64,000 bases of DNA from Myxococcales bacterium. Its GTDB lineage: Bacteria; Myxococcota_A; Polyangia; Polyangiales; Polyangiaceae. The stretch lies in contig SXNL01000359.1 of assembly GCA_005777185.1 (NCBI GenBank), positions 1 to 64,000 of the forward strand. The letters run 5' to 3'. Both the position numbers and the translations under genes were made by a program. The notes beneath the pieces were generated by a model. It had not been told where the DNA came from and did no database searches. It was given only the letters and a program-made list of their open reading frames with translations. Positions 25,237 to 33,882 of the stretch are shown piece after piece. Position 1 is the stretch's first letter. Each line of letters begins with the position of its first letter.

Positions 25237-25781
25237 GACAGGAACTCCTCCCGCCCGAGCTGGTCTGGGGTGAAGGCGGTCACGTGAGCGACGTCGTGCT
25301 CACGACGATCGGCGACGGCGAGGCCGGGGTGCCGCCCGACGCCCGCGCGCACGTCGACGGGTGTGTGAAGTGCAAAGCCGCCCTCGGCAACGTGGCTCTC
25401 CTCTCGCTGTACGCGCACGAGAACATCGTCGCCGCGCGGGATCTCGGGATGCTCGACGCGAGGGCGAAGGACGCCGCGGCCGCGACCGCGACCGCGAGCT
25501 TTCGGTTCCCGTTCGGCGCCGTCGTCTTCGCCTTCGCCCTGGCGCTCGTGACGTGCATCCCGGGCATCCTGGAGGCGCCCGACGACGCGCGGAGCGCCGG
25601 CGAGTTCGTGCAGCGCAACCTGCACGTGCTGATGCACCACTTCACCACGTCGCTCCGCGTCTCCGAGGGCGCCGCCTCGCAGGGCGCGCTCGTCCTCACC
25701 GTGACGTCGACGCTGTTCCTCACGTTTCTCGCCCTCCTCGTCGCGCGCCGCAAGGCCGCACACCACCCGGAGAGCCCGTAG
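25233..25781 (+). CDS. Membrane anti-sigma factor-like protein
   Basis: 182 residues starting at an ATG overlapping the sigma stop, preceded by the strong ribosome-binding site AGGAAGGA. The cytosolic part contains HVDGCVKCKAAL, resembling the H-x3-C-x2-C motif of zinc-binding anti-sigma domains. Two membrane segments follow (about 88-110 and 147-168) enclosing a short extracytoplasmic loop. It most likely sequesters the upstream sigma factor at the membrane; the assignment rests on coupling, motif and topology. Confidence 0.75.
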   Translation: MRQELLPPELVWGEGGHVSDVVLTTIGDGEAGVPPDARAHVDGCVKCKAALGNVALLSLYAHENIVAARDLGMLDARAKDAAAATATASFRFPFGAVVFAFALALVTCIPGILEAPDDARSAGEFVQRNLHVLMHHFTTSLRVSEGAASQGALVLTVTSTLFLTFLALLVARRKAAHHPESP

Positions 25782-27191
25782 ATGTCGCGCCTGGAGAGTC
25801 CCATGTCCGTTCGATCGAAGCAGTGGTTCCGTAGGCTCCTCGTGGTGATCGCGCTCGCGGTGGGCGTCGGTCTCCTCTCGCGGGGCTCGCTCGCGAGCGT
25901 CACCGCGGCAGGCGCGTGGCCCGAGCGGGAGAAGAAGGTCTCGGTGCGCCTGGCGGGCACGCGCACGGAGGCCATCGAGAAGCTCGCGGACGTGGCGGGC
26001 TGGAGCGTCGTCCTCCCGACGAGCCTGAACGAGGACGGCGAGAAGCTCGACGTGGTCGTGAAGGACCAGGCTCCGCTCGACGCGCTCGAGGCGATCCTCC
26101 ACCCGGGCGACTTCGTCGCCACGCGCAAGGGGCAGATCGTGACGGTCCGGAAGGCCGAGGCCAGGGACGCCGACGCGACCACGGTGATCGCGACGCCTCC
26201 CACCGCTCCGACACCGCCCACCGCTCCGACGCCGCCCACCGCTCCGACGCCGCCTGCCACGGTCGACGCGCCGGTCGACGCCGCCGTCGCGAGCAAGACC
26301 GACGCGAAGGAGCACGGTACGCGCGAGGGCGAGGATCGCACCGTGATGGGCGGGAACCTCACCATCGGCAAGGACGAGGTGGTCGCCGACGTGGCCGTCC
26401 TCGGTGGGAACGTCGACGTGTACGGCACGGTGACGGGTGACATCGCGGTCACGGGGGGATCCGTGAAGGTCCACGACGGGGCGCACGTGCGCGGCGACGC
26501 GACGGCCATCGGCGGAGCGCTCGAGCTCGAGCGCGGGGCGCGCGTCGACGGCGACGTCGGCGTCGTCGCAGGCTACCTGAAGCGGCACCCGGGCTCGATC
26601 ATCCGCGGGAAGATCGTCGACAGCGAGGGCCCGCGGAAGGCGCGGTCCTCGGTGGGCGAGGGGAAGCAGGGCCCCGATCACGACGTCGAGCCCGCCGCGG
26701 AGCCATCGTTCCTCTCGCGCGTCCACGACAAGATCGGCAGCTCGCTCCGGCGCGCGACGCTGCTCTACGTGTTCGGCGTGATGATGCTCGCCGTCGCGAG
26801 CCGACGCATGGAGTCGCTCCGGATCGAGGTCGCCTCGCGGCCGATGCGCTCGGTCGCGCTCGGCGTCGTGGCGGGGATCGGCGCGGTCGGCGTACTGGTG
26901 CTTCTGTGCATCACGATCATCGGGATCCCGCTCGCGGCGCTCCTCGCGCTCGGCGGCGTGGTGGCCGTGTACGCGGGCATCGTCGCCGTGCTGACCACGA
27001 TGGGCGCCGGGCTCCTCGGACACCGAACGAAGAACCCCTACGTGCACCTCGCGGCCGGCTGCGTCCTGTTCTTCCTCATCGGCGCGCTACCGTGGGTCGG
27101 AGGGCTCCTCACCACGGTCGTGACGCTGATGGCGATCGGCGTGTGCGCGAGCACGCGGGTCGGAGGTGCGGCGCGACGGGTCACCTCGTGA
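25782..27191 (+). CDS. STN-like / bactofilin-like membrane protein
   Basis: 469 residues. After a signal or anchor segment (about 18-36) comes an STN-like domain (residues 50-125: VSVRLAGTRTEAIEKLADVA, ending in QIVTVRK), a Pro/Thr linker of three identical 18-bp-encoded PPTAPT units, then a polymer-forming beta-helix of the bactofilin/YjbE type (GGNLTIGKDEVVADVAVLGG, GGSVKVHDGAHVRGDATAIG). Four membrane segments form the C-terminal third. It begins directly after the anti-sigma stop, so it is probably part of the sigma operon and either a sensor input or an envelope target. I know no characterised protein with this domain order. Confidence 0.75.
   Translation: MSRLESPMSVRSKQWFRRLLVVIALAVGVGLLSRGSLASVTAAGAWPEREKKVSVRLAGTRTEAIEKLADVAGWSVVLPTSLNEDGEKLDVVVKDQAPLDALEAILHPGDFVATRKGQIVTVRKAEARDADATTVIATPPTAPTPPTAPTPPTAPTPPATVDAPVDAAVASKTDAKEHGTREGEDRTVMGGNLTIGKDEVVADVAVLGGNVDVYGTVTGDIAVTGGSVKVHDGAHVRGDATAIGGALELERGARVDGDVGVVAGYLKRHPGSIIRGKIVDSEGPRKARSSVGEGKQGPDHDVEPAAEPSFLSRVHDKIGSSLRRATLLYVFGVMMLAVASRRMESLRIEVASRPMRSVALGVVAGIGAVGVLVLLCITIIGIPLAALLALGGVVAVYAGIVAVLTTMGAGLLGHRTKNPYVHLAAGCVLFFLIGALPWVGGLLTTVVTLMAIGVCASTRVGGAARRVTS
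26196..26249 (+). repeat. Three 18-bp tandem repeats encoding PPTAPT
   Basis: Three units of 18 bases, differing only at a few third positions, encode the proline-threonine linker between the STN-like and beta-helix domains. The near identity suggests recent duplication by slippage. Confidence 0.9.
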
Positions 27192-27560
27192 CGTCGAGCG
27201 TGCCGGCCAGCTTGCCCTTCGGGTCCCGGCACCTCCAGCATGTAGCGGATCGCCTCCACGGCGAAGGCGTTCGTGGCCAGGTCCCAGAAGGCCAGATCCC
27301 GCGCGGCGAGCGCCAGAGGGACCGCCTTGGTCTCGCCGGGCTCGAGGTGCACACGGGCGAACGCGCGGAGGTCGCGCGGCGCTCGCTCCACCCTCGAGCC
27401 CTGCGCCGAGACGTAGAGCTGCACCACCTCGTCGCCCGCGACGTTGCCGGTGTTCGTCACGTCCACGGTCGCTGTGACGGTGCCCGACCTCGGGATCTCC
27501 GCCGCCGAGAGGCGCAGCCGCGCGTACGCAAACGTCGTGTACGAGAGAAAGCCACATTCG
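27181..27560 (-). pseudogene. C-terminal remnant of a GH3 glycosidase
   Basis: About 125 residues match the fibronectin-III-like C-terminal domain of glycoside hydrolase family 3: LSYTTFAYARLRLS, TVDVTNTGNVAGDEVVQLYV, then RAFARVHLEPGETKAVPLAL and AARDLAFWD. Near 27230 an apparent single-base insertion throws the frame out; in the neighbouring frame the natural end RDPKGKLAGTLDVTR and a stop follow at 27181. Everything upstream of the LSYTT motif, including both catalytic domains (over 600 residues), is missing. It overlaps the 3' end of the STN/bactofilin-like gene by 11 bases. A truncated, non-functional relic of a beta-glucosidase-type enzyme. Confidence 0.8.
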
Positions 27561-27629
27561 ACGCGTGCGGAGACCCTGTCGAACGGAGGAAGCTGGGCCT
27601 CGTCCCGCGGGGGGGCGCCCGCGCGCCCG

Positions 27630-28091
27630 TCAGGAGCCGAGCCTGCGTCGGTTCCACGCGTGCTCCCGCTGCATGCCCTCCTCGGTGAGGCGCGTGATGT
27701 GCTTCTCGAGCTGCCCTCCGATGAGCGGGATCTCGCACTTGACGGCGAAGGTCACGACGTACGAGGAGCCCGTCCCCCGGGCCTCGATGGCAACGTCCCC
27801 CGTGATGGTCGTCCGCGCCGACGGGATGGAGACGGTCATCCGCGCCTTCCTCGCCTCGGGATCCCAGGTCTTCGTGTCGGTCACGCGGTTCCGCGGTGCG
27901 AGGAAGCGCTTCGCGAACGGAGGGACCTCCGCGAGGACTTCGCGCGTGTTCGTGACGGTGGTGCCGGTGGAGCTGACGTCGATGCTCGTGTCCCCGAAGG
28001 CCTCGCTGCGCGCCTGGACCGTCGCCGAATCGGAGAGGAGCGCGTAGACGACGTCGGGGGCCTGGTCGTAGGTGAACCGCAGGGTCGGCAT
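27630..28091 (-). CDS. DUF2505 family (START-like) protein
   Basis: 153 residues from MPTLRFTYDQ; an in-frame ATG eight codons further upstream is less likely. The pattern fits DUF2505, a START/SRPBCC-type fold: amino-terminal strand, AFGDTSIDVSSTGTTVTNTR, VPPFAKRFLAP and the C-terminal PLIGGQLEKHITR helix. Members probably bind hydrophobic ligands, but none is assigned. A second DUF2505 protein is encoded at 59451. Confidence 0.75.
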   Translation of the reverse strand: MPTLRFTYDQAPDVVYALLSDSATVQARSEAFGDTSIDVSSTGTTVTNTREVLAEVPPFAKRFLAPRNRVTDTKTWDPEARKARMTVSIPSARTTITGDVAIEARGTGSSYVVTFAVKCEIPLIGGQLEKHITRLTEEGMQREHAWNRRRLGS

Positions 28092-28111
28092 GGTCGTGGA
28101 GCGTAGCAGGA

Positions 28112-28309
28112 TCACCGGTACCAGCCCGCGTCCATCCAGAGGTGCGAGGCGCCGCCGTCCAGTAGTGCTGCCCGGTCGCGACCGGGACGTTCCACGACGC
28201 GACCTTGGCCTCCACGCGGGCCTTGACCGGCTTGGCCTCGGCAGCCTTCGGGTGGTCGAGGTCCGAGAGGTCGGCCTTTGACCTCCCCCGCCCGGCGGTA
28301 CCAGGGAAA
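28112..28309 (-). pseudogene. Unidentified gene remnant, frameshifted
   Basis: A short stretch reads as protein-like sequence (VKARVEAKVASWNVPVATGQ, then HYWTA). At about 28155 the sensible reading jumps one frame to ASHLWMDAGWYR followed by a stop at 28112. No start codon or 5' part exists: 200 bases upstream another gene ends. The fragment is therefore probably the C-terminus of a lost gene. The family was not recognised. The region has no other plausible gene. Confidence 0.45.
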
Positions 28310-28312
28310 ATG

Positions 28313-28867
28313 TCAGCCCGGTTCGAGGCTGAGCAGGTCGCCGGCGAGGTGGTACACGCGGTAGCCGGCGCCATGCGTGACCAGGTCGAAGAGGGCTGCC
28401 CCCACGGTGAAGCTGTGTCCGCCGACCTCGATGTGGAACGTGTCCGGCGACCGCGAGTGGCGCACCCGCGTCTTCGACGCGGGCCCCTCCGCGAGCGCGC
28501 AGCCCCCCCCATCGTACTGCCGGCGCCGCTTGCCGACGCTCAGGAACTGGAACACCGCCAGCGCCGCGAACACCAGGGACAGGAGGACGCCAGCCCCTGC
28601 CATCGCGTAGACGGCGTTCATGTCGACGCGCTCGACGGGCTCGCGGAGCGTGCTGTAGAAGAACGCCGCGCCGCCGGTGCCGCCGAGGATGGTGAGGATG
28701 GCCAGCAAGACCAGGAAGACCGCGCAGCCGATCCCGGACCTCCGGCCCCGCGACGTCTGCGAGGGGTGAAGCCGCCCCGCGCGGTTCATCGCGAGGTGCT
28801 CCCGGCCGAAGCCGTGAGCGCGGCCCAGCTGGTCGACGTACGCTTGCAGGTTGGGTGCCGGCATCAT
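28313..28867 (-). CDS. Small membrane protein, unknown
   Basis: 184 residues beginning MMPAPNLQAYVDQLGRA. Two membrane segments (about 45-72 and 84-108) are followed by a basic cluster GKRRRQYD and a compact beta-rich C-terminal domain (TFHIEVGGHSFTVGAALFDL, GYRVYHLAGDLLSLEPG). The tail resembles a small ligand or lipid-binding domain seen in membrane proteins of unknown role. It follows the next gene upstream by four bases, so the two are an operon. Confidence 0.65.
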   Translation of the reverse strand: MMPAPNLQAYVDQLGRAHGFGREHLAMNRAGRLHPSQTSRGRRSGIGCAVFLVLLAILTILGGTGGAAFFYSTLREPVERVDMNAVYAMAGAGVLLSLVFAALAVFQFLSVGKRRRQYDGGGCALAEGPASKTRVRHSRSPDTFHIEVGGHSFTVGAALFDLVTHGAGYRVYHLAGDLLSLEPG

Positions 28868-28871
28868 GGCG

Positions 28872-29483
28872 TCACGCGACCCGGGCGCGGGCGGACGCGA
28901 GCACGACGTGGAGCGGGATCTCCAGGTCCTGGAGGCTGCTCGGATCGCGCCCGAAGGAAAGGCAGATCTCGCCGCGATCGTACGACAGCGCGTACTCGCC
29001 CACCGGTAGCGCCGCGAGGGCCGCGCGGACGTTGGGATCGACGAGCGCGCGGGCGGCGTCGGGCACATCGCATTTCATCTGCACGATCCGATCGAAGGCC
29101 GGATCGCCGGTCGGCACGGCGTGGAAGTGAGGTTGGAAGCCATAGCCTCGTTCGATCTGCACGTTGAAGGCCCGCTGCGCGGGGGCATAGGCGCGGGCGT
29201 GCGCCCGCGTCCCGCGCCGGTGCATGCGCCCGCTCTGCTCGTGCGTGAACACGAGCCGGACGGGCGTGCCCTGCACGTTGCCCTCGAGGATCTTCGAGCG
29301 CGTCGACGGGCCCGTGAAGCTCCCGCCGTCCTCCTCGCGGAACGCGATCCCGAACTTCTTCGCGCACGCGGGCCAGATCGCGTCCTGCGCCCGGAGGAAG
29401 CGGACGATCGCGATCACGATCCCGATGAAGACGACGCCGCCGGCGACGATCATCGCCCACTGCTGCATCTCGTAGGTGCTCAT
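28872..29483 (-). CDS. Membrane-anchored protein, unknown
   Basis: 203 residues from MSTYEMQQW; an ATG ten codons further upstream is also in frame. A single membrane segment at about 8-28 anchors a cytosolic or periplasmic domain with no recognised motif. The distal part (IVQMKCDVPDAARALVDPNV, then GEYALSYDRGEICLSFG) looks like a mixed alpha/beta domain. Co-transcribed with the gene at 28313. Confidence 0.6.
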   Translation of the reverse strand: MSTYEMQQWAMIVAGGVVFIGIVIAIVRFLRAQDAIWPACAKKFGIAFREEDGGSFTGPSTRSKILEGNVQGTPVRLVFTHEQSGRMHRRGTRAHARAYAPAQRAFNVQIERGYGFQPHFHAVPTGDPAFDRIVQMKCDVPDAARALVDPNVRAALAALPVGEYALSYDRGEICLSFGRDPSSLQDLEIPLHVVLASARARVA

Positions 29484-29550
29484 CGCCAGCAGCATGGCCG
29501 CGAATTTTGCCACGTTTGCGACGCGTCAACAACCGAACTGGTGACCAAGA

Positions 29551-30495
29551 TCAGTCCTCGCAGCGCTCGTTGGTGACCTTCGGGAGGAGCACGCGCGCCC
29601 GCCTGAGCGCGTCGGGCGTCGGACTCGAGCCCGAGGCCAGACGGAGCGTCATCTCCCTCCTGCCAGAGGCCTCGACGATGGCCGTCGCGAGCGGGGCGCC
29701 GCCGTTGTCGAGGACGTACGCGACGCCTCCCCTCGGGGAGCGCGCCGTGGTCGCGACGGTGAACGTCGGAGCCGAGACCTCCTTCACCATGTCGGCGAAG
29801 ACATAGCCCTTCGGCGCCACGCCGCGCACTTCGGCTGGCTTCGAGACGGGATCGGGACCGTAGCAGCGTGCCTGCCTCAGGTTCACGACGACGCGGTAGC
29901 GCGTGTCACGATCGAACTGGTCCGAGCGCAGCCGGAGCGTGCTCGCCCGCCTCGTCGCGGTGAGGACGGTGAAGTACACGCGGTCCCCGCCGGTCTTCTC
30001 GAGGAAGCCGGTGCTCTCGGGGCGGACGCCATCCTCCTCGCCGGCCCCGATCATGATGCGGAAGGCCCCGTCGACGATGTCGACGTTCGTGATGGGCACC
30101 TCCGCGACGCCCGCGGGCGCGGCGCTCGTGTTGCCGGCGTCGATGAGCACGTACTGGCCCACGGCCTCGGTGGCCGAGAACCCGCGCTCACCGAAGGAGG
30201 CCCTCAAGGTCGAGGTGGCGTCGTCGACCGAGCGTACCTTCCCGCGGCCTCCCGCGCGGAGCGCGCCGTCGCAGGTCACGAGGTAGACGTCCTTGCTCCG
30301 ATCGACACGTAGTCCCTTCGGGTTGGAGAAGGCGATGCGCGCCTCGCCGCTGGTGTCGGAGGTCTCGATCTTGCCGAGGATGTGGCCGTAGGGTGTGGCG
30401 GGAGGGCCCGCACACCGAGGGGCGGCGTGGGCGAGCGGGGTCGAAGCGGCGAGCACGAGCGCGGGGACGGACACGAACGAGAGGATCTTGTGCAT
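29551..30495 (-). CDS. Exported protein of unknown function
   Basis: 314 residues. A signal peptide (residues 1-24, cleavage near AHAAP) is followed by beta-rich sequence in two parts: an OB- or SH3-like region with ILGKIETSDTSGEARIAFSN and LRVDRSKDVYLVTCDG, and a C-terminal region ending in PKVTNERCED. Three Cys are spaced widely. No family assignment. It is monocistronic by spacing (about 67 and 97 bases to its neighbours). Confidence 0.6.
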   Translation of the reverse strand: MHKILSFVSVPALVLAASTPLAHAAPRCAGPPATPYGHILGKIETSDTSGEARIAFSNPKGLRVDRSKDVYLVTCDGALRAGGRGKVRSVDDATSTLRASFGERGFSATEAVGQYVLIDAGNTSAAPAGVAEVPITNVDIVDGAFRIMIGAGEEDGVRPESTGFLEKTGGDRVYFTVLTATRRASTLRLRSDQFDRDTRYRVVVNLRQARCYGPDPVSKPAEVRGVAPKGYVFADMVKEVSAPTFTVATTARSPRGGVAYVLDNGGAPLATAIVEASGRREMTLRLASGSSPTPDALRRARVLLPKVTNERCED

Positions 30496-30592
30496 GAGGG
30501 GCCCCCTCGCAAGGCGGGTGCCAGGCGAACGGCCGTGGAGATTCGCAGGGATCGCGCGTACCCGGCGGGGCGCGCCCGGGCGCGCCCAGGGG

Positions 30593-31840
30593 TCAGGCGC
30601 CGCGGAGCACGCGGGCGGGTTCGAGGCGTGAGGCCCGAAAGGCCGGATGGAGGGACGCGGCCACCGTGGCGATGAGCACGACGAGCGCGGGCTCGTAGAA
30701 ACCAGACGCGGAGAGCACGGGCCGGACCACGAACGAGTCGGACTCGAAGATGGGGTGCGACACGAACCAGCGCGCGACGCCCCAGCCGAGCGCGCAGCCA
30801 GCGACGACGCCGAGGAGCCCGATCGCGAGCGCCTGGAGGACGAACGCGAGGAAGACCTCGCCGCGAGAGAAGCCAATCGCGGACAGGAGCGCCACGTCGC
30901 GGCGGCGCTGGAGCACGTTGATGTAGAGCAGGGACCAGATGGGGATGGTCACCGCGATCACGACCATCGTGTGCGACACGGTGCCGAGCGTCTCGTTCGC
31001 GCGGATCGCGCTCTTGAGGATGTGCGAGTCCTCCGCCCACGTGAGCGCGCGCGAGCCGGGCAGCGCGGACTCGACGGCCCTCGCGAGGCCCTCCGCGCGG
31101 CGCGGGCCGAGGCGACTCTGGGTGACCACCCCCTCGTCGCGTCGGTGCTCGCCCGCGTACACGAACACGCGCGACGCCGCCCTCGGCTGACCGAGCGAGG
31201 AAGCGAGCCAGGCCCTGTCGACGAACACCGACTCGAACGCCCCGAACGCTCCGCCGACGATTCCTTGTATTCTGCATGGTTCGCGCAGGTAGCCGCCCTG
31301 CTGGCTCTGCTCGGCGTCGTCGCCGGCGTCGGGCGGCGGGAGGAGGACGGCGAGGTCGATCGTGTCGCCCGTCGTCACGCCGAGCCGCGTGGCCAAGGAA
31401 CTGCCGAGGAGGAGCGTGCGGTGCGACGGCGTGGAGCGCGCGAGCGGGCCGCCGTCCCGGAGGGTGAACGGGAAGGCCTCCGCGCCGGGATCCAGCCCGT
31501 ACACCTGCGCCGCGAGGACGTTGCCCCCGCGCGACACGACGCCGGGCAGCACGAGCGCCGGCACGGCGGCTCGCACGCCGGCGACCCCACGGATCGCGCG
31601 CGCCGCCGCCTCGCCGTCCTCGAGGACGCGGCCGGTGGCGGGCTGGACACGGACGTCGCCCTGCCCGTGCGTCACGGCCTGGTCGATGAGCTCCGCGGTG
31701 TAGCCGACCAGGTTCGCCGTGTTGGGGATCTGCAGGCCGACCGCCGCGGCGACGGCGGCGACGAGGAGCACGAGCGAGAGTCGGCTGTGGAGGAGCGAAC
31801 GACGGGCGAGGAAGAGGAGCAGCGAGGCCGGTGCGCGCAT
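30593..31840 (-). CDS. FtsX/LolCE/MacB-type ABC permease
   Basis: 415 residues. One membrane segment near residues 18-40, a large periplasmic domain (about 40-260), then three membrane segments in the FtsX domain, which includes VLQRRRDVALLSAIGFSRGE and ends HPAFRASRLEPARVLRGA, the classic C-terminal signature. Such permeases transport lipoproteins or act mechanically on periplasmic partners with a LolD-like ATPase. No ATPase gene lies beside it in this window. Its start overlaps the stop of the upstream oxygenase gene (TGATG). Confidence 0.88.
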   Translation of the reverse strand: MRAPASLLLFLARRSLLHSRLSLVLLVAAVAAAVGLQIPNTANLVGYTAELIDQAVTHGQGDVRVQPATGRVLEDGEAAARAIRGVAGVRAAVPALVLPGVVSRGGNVLAAQVYGLDPGAEAFPFTLRDGGPLARSTPSHRTLLLGSSLATRLGVTTGDTIDLAVLLPPPDAGDDAEQSQQGGYLREPCRIQGIVGGAFGAFESVFVDRAWLASSLGQPRAASRVFVYAGEHRRDEGVVTQSRLGPRRAEGLARAVESALPGSRALTWAEDSHILKSAIRANETLGTVSHTMVVIAVTIPIWSLLYINVLQRRRDVALLSAIGFSRGEVFLAFVLQALAIGLLGVVAGCALGWGVARWFVSHPIFESDSFVVRPVLSASGFYEPALVVLIATVAASLHPAFRASRLEPARVLRGA

Positions 31841-32616
31841 CAGGAGGCGCCGCGCGGGCGCTCGAACAGGTGGGACAGGCCGAAGTAGACGAGCGCGTTC
31901 CCGAGCTTCATGCGCGCGGCGTAGATGCCGCCGGGGCGCCGGCCCCGCCGCACGTAGGTGAACGCGAACGTGATCCGCGTCTCGCCCTCGCGGAGCGGAG
32001 TCACGCGGTGGTACGCCCGTGTGCCGCAGAAGAAGGCGAAGGTGCCCGGGCGGGTACGCATCGATCGCGTGAGCGGGCCGCCAGGCTCGTCGCGCCGGGT
32101 CTCGATCTCCAGGCGACTCTCGGTGTCGTCGACCAGGCCGACGATCGTCGAGAACGAGTCGCCCGGCTCGCACCCACACTCGTCGTAGTGCCAGTCCATG
32201 AAGTCACCGCCCTTCGTGTACGTGTAGAGGGCGGAGGCATGGGCCTCGGCGGCGTCGCGGTGATCCAGGGGCGTGCCCGTGACGCGCTCGAACACGGCCA
32301 GGAGCTCGGGCGACCGGTGCAGCGCGTGGAGCGCCGGCGCTTCGCGAACGATCGTGGGGTGGGCCACGGCGCCCGCCTTGCGCACGAAGGGCGCGTGGAT
32401 GCGGACCGCGCGCGGGAGGAGGGCGCGCGCCTCGGCGATCATTTCGCCGAGCAGCGGCTCGGGGATCGGCGCCGGCAACACGACGACGCCACCGTCCTCG
32501 CTGTACCGCCGCGCCATCTCGCGCTCGTCGAGGGATCCCACGAACGCGCGCAGGAGGGACTCTCGATCCGCGGCGGGCGACGCCTGGGTGGCCAGCATCG
32601 GACGATCATGGCACAT
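31840..32616 (-). CDS. 2OG-Fe(II) oxygenase family protein
   Basis: 258 residues, jelly-roll dioxygenase. The iron-binding HxD is in DWHYDECG, the distal His in AYHRVTPL and the 2-oxoglutarate-binding Arg in GETRITFAFTY, all spaced as in prolyl-hydroxylase-like enzymes. Two start codons near the 5' end are possible (MCHDRP or MLATQ). Substrate unknown. Translationally coupled to the ABC permease downstream, an unexplained pairing. Confidence 0.85.
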   Translation of the reverse strand: MCHDRPMLATQASPAADRESLLRAFVGSLDEREMARRYSEDGGVVVLPAPIPEPLLGEMIAEARALLPRAVRIHAPFVRKAGAVAHPTIVREAPALHALHRSPELLAVFERVTGTPLDHRDAAEAHASALYTYTKGGDFMDWHYDECGCEPGDSFSTIVGLVDDTESRLEIETRRDEPGGPLTRSMRTRPGTFAFFCGTRAYHRVTPLREGETRITFAFTYVRRGRRPGGIYAARMKLGNALVYFGLSHLFERPRGAS

Positions 32617-32645
32617 GAACAGGTTCTCCGCCTAAGCTCGGAGCG

Positions 32646-33848
32646 ATGCCCGACACGCCCGACCTCGACACGGCGTCCTGGTACGCCCTCGGGATCCCGC
32701 TCTACTTCCTCTACGTGGGGATCGAGATCGCGCTCGCGCGCCGCCGGAAGGAGCAGATCTTCGGGTTCGCGGAGACCCTCTCGAACCTGAGCGCCGGCCT
32801 CGGGACGCTCGTGATCGGCCTCTTCGCGGGCCCCTGGGTGCTGCGCGCGTGGAATCTCGTCCACGACCACGTGGCGCCGTGGCGATGGCCCACCACCGGG
32901 GCTTGGAAGCTGCCCGCGGCGCTCGTGATCGCGGACCTCTGCTACTACGCGTATCATCGCGCGGGCCACAGGTTCGCGCTGTTCTGGGCGATTCATGGCA
33001 TTCACCATCAGCACGAGCACCTGAACTCCTCGGTCGGGTTCCGCCTCGAGTGGCTCGCCGATCCGTACGCGGCCCTCTTCTTCGGGCTCATGCCGCTCGC
33101 GGGCATCGACTCCACGACCGGGTTCGCGGCGCTCGCGCTCCTGTCGTTCTACGCCCTGACGGCGCACTCGGCGGGGGTCCCGCGGCCGTCGTGGGGCTTC
33201 CTGATCTCGCCCGCAATCCACGGCTCGCACCACTCCCGCGACGCCAGGTTCGCGGAGAAGAACTATGGCGCCATGCTCGGCATCTGGGACCGGATGTTCG
33301 GCACGTGGCTCGAGCCCGAGCCGGGGGAGGCGATGCGGCGCGACGTGCCGTCCATCTCGCGCACGCACGACGGCGTGACCACGCAGTTCACGCTCGTCCT
33401 GGAGCTCGCGAGAGCGGTCCGCGCGAAGCGCAGCCTCGCAGAGCGCGTCGCGCTGCTGCTGTCGAGGCCCGTCGTGGCCGGCCCGCACGCGCCGCTCCGG
33501 GAGGACGCGGAGCTGGATCGGACGACGCGCGGGTACGCGCTCACGCATTTCGTCGCGCTCGCCCTCCTCGGCGTGTGGCTCCTCTCCGTGAGGGTCGTGC
33601 GCCCGCTCGCCGTCGAGGTCGTTGCGTCCGCGACGATCCTCGCAGGGCTCTACACGCTCGGTGGGATACTCGACGGGAGGGCGCGGGCGCGTGAGCACGA
33701 GCGCGTTCGCCTCTTCCTGACCGTGCTCGCCGGCGCGGGGCTCGGGCTGCATGCGCCTGTCGTGGGGGCGCTCGTGGCCGCGGGCGCCATGGCCGGTCTC
33801 TTCGGATGGACCCAGCTCGATCGGCGCGGGTCGCAGCGGACGTCCTGA
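32646..33848 (+). CDS. Sterol desaturase / fatty acid hydroxylase family
   Basis: 400 residues. About four membrane segments in the first 200 residues frame the eight-His di-iron set HRAGH, HGIHHQHE and HGSHHSRD. The C-terminal 130 residues add further hydrophobic helices, a form seen in bacterial relatives of alkylglycerol monooxygenase-type proteins. It hydroxylates or desaturates a lipid substrate at the membrane; the substrate is not predictable. The next gene starts 34 bases later in the same direction. Confidence 0.9.
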   Translation: MPDTPDLDTASWYALGIPLYFLYVGIEIALARRRKEQIFGFAETLSNLSAGLGTLVIGLFAGPWVLRAWNLVHDHVAPWRWPTTGAWKLPAALVIADLCYYAYHRAGHRFALFWAIHGIHHQHEHLNSSVGFRLEWLADPYAALFFGLMPLAGIDSTTGFAALALLSFYALTAHSAGVPRPSWGFLISPAIHGSHHSRDARFAEKNYGAMLGIWDRMFGTWLEPEPGEAMRRDVPSISRTHDGVTTQFTLVLELARAVRAKRSLAERVALLLSRPVVAGPHAPLREDAELDRTTRGYALTHFVALALLGVWLLSVRVVRPLAVEVVASATILAGLYTLGGILDGRARAREHERVRLFLTVLAGAGLGLHAPVVGALVAAGAMAGLFGWTQLDRRGSQRTS

Positions 33849-33882
33849 CCCTGACGCGGCGTGGCCGTGGTATGCCCGCCGC

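Noticed and set aside
24507-27047. Minus-strand extension that would fuse upstream sequence to the aminotransferase
   Set aside because: It is opposite the sigma, anti-sigma and STN genes, and the aminotransferase start is defined by the promoter at 24519-24548.
32646-33848. Part of a sterol biosynthesis cluster
   Set aside because: Family members act on many lipids and no squalene or sterol pathway gene is in the window.
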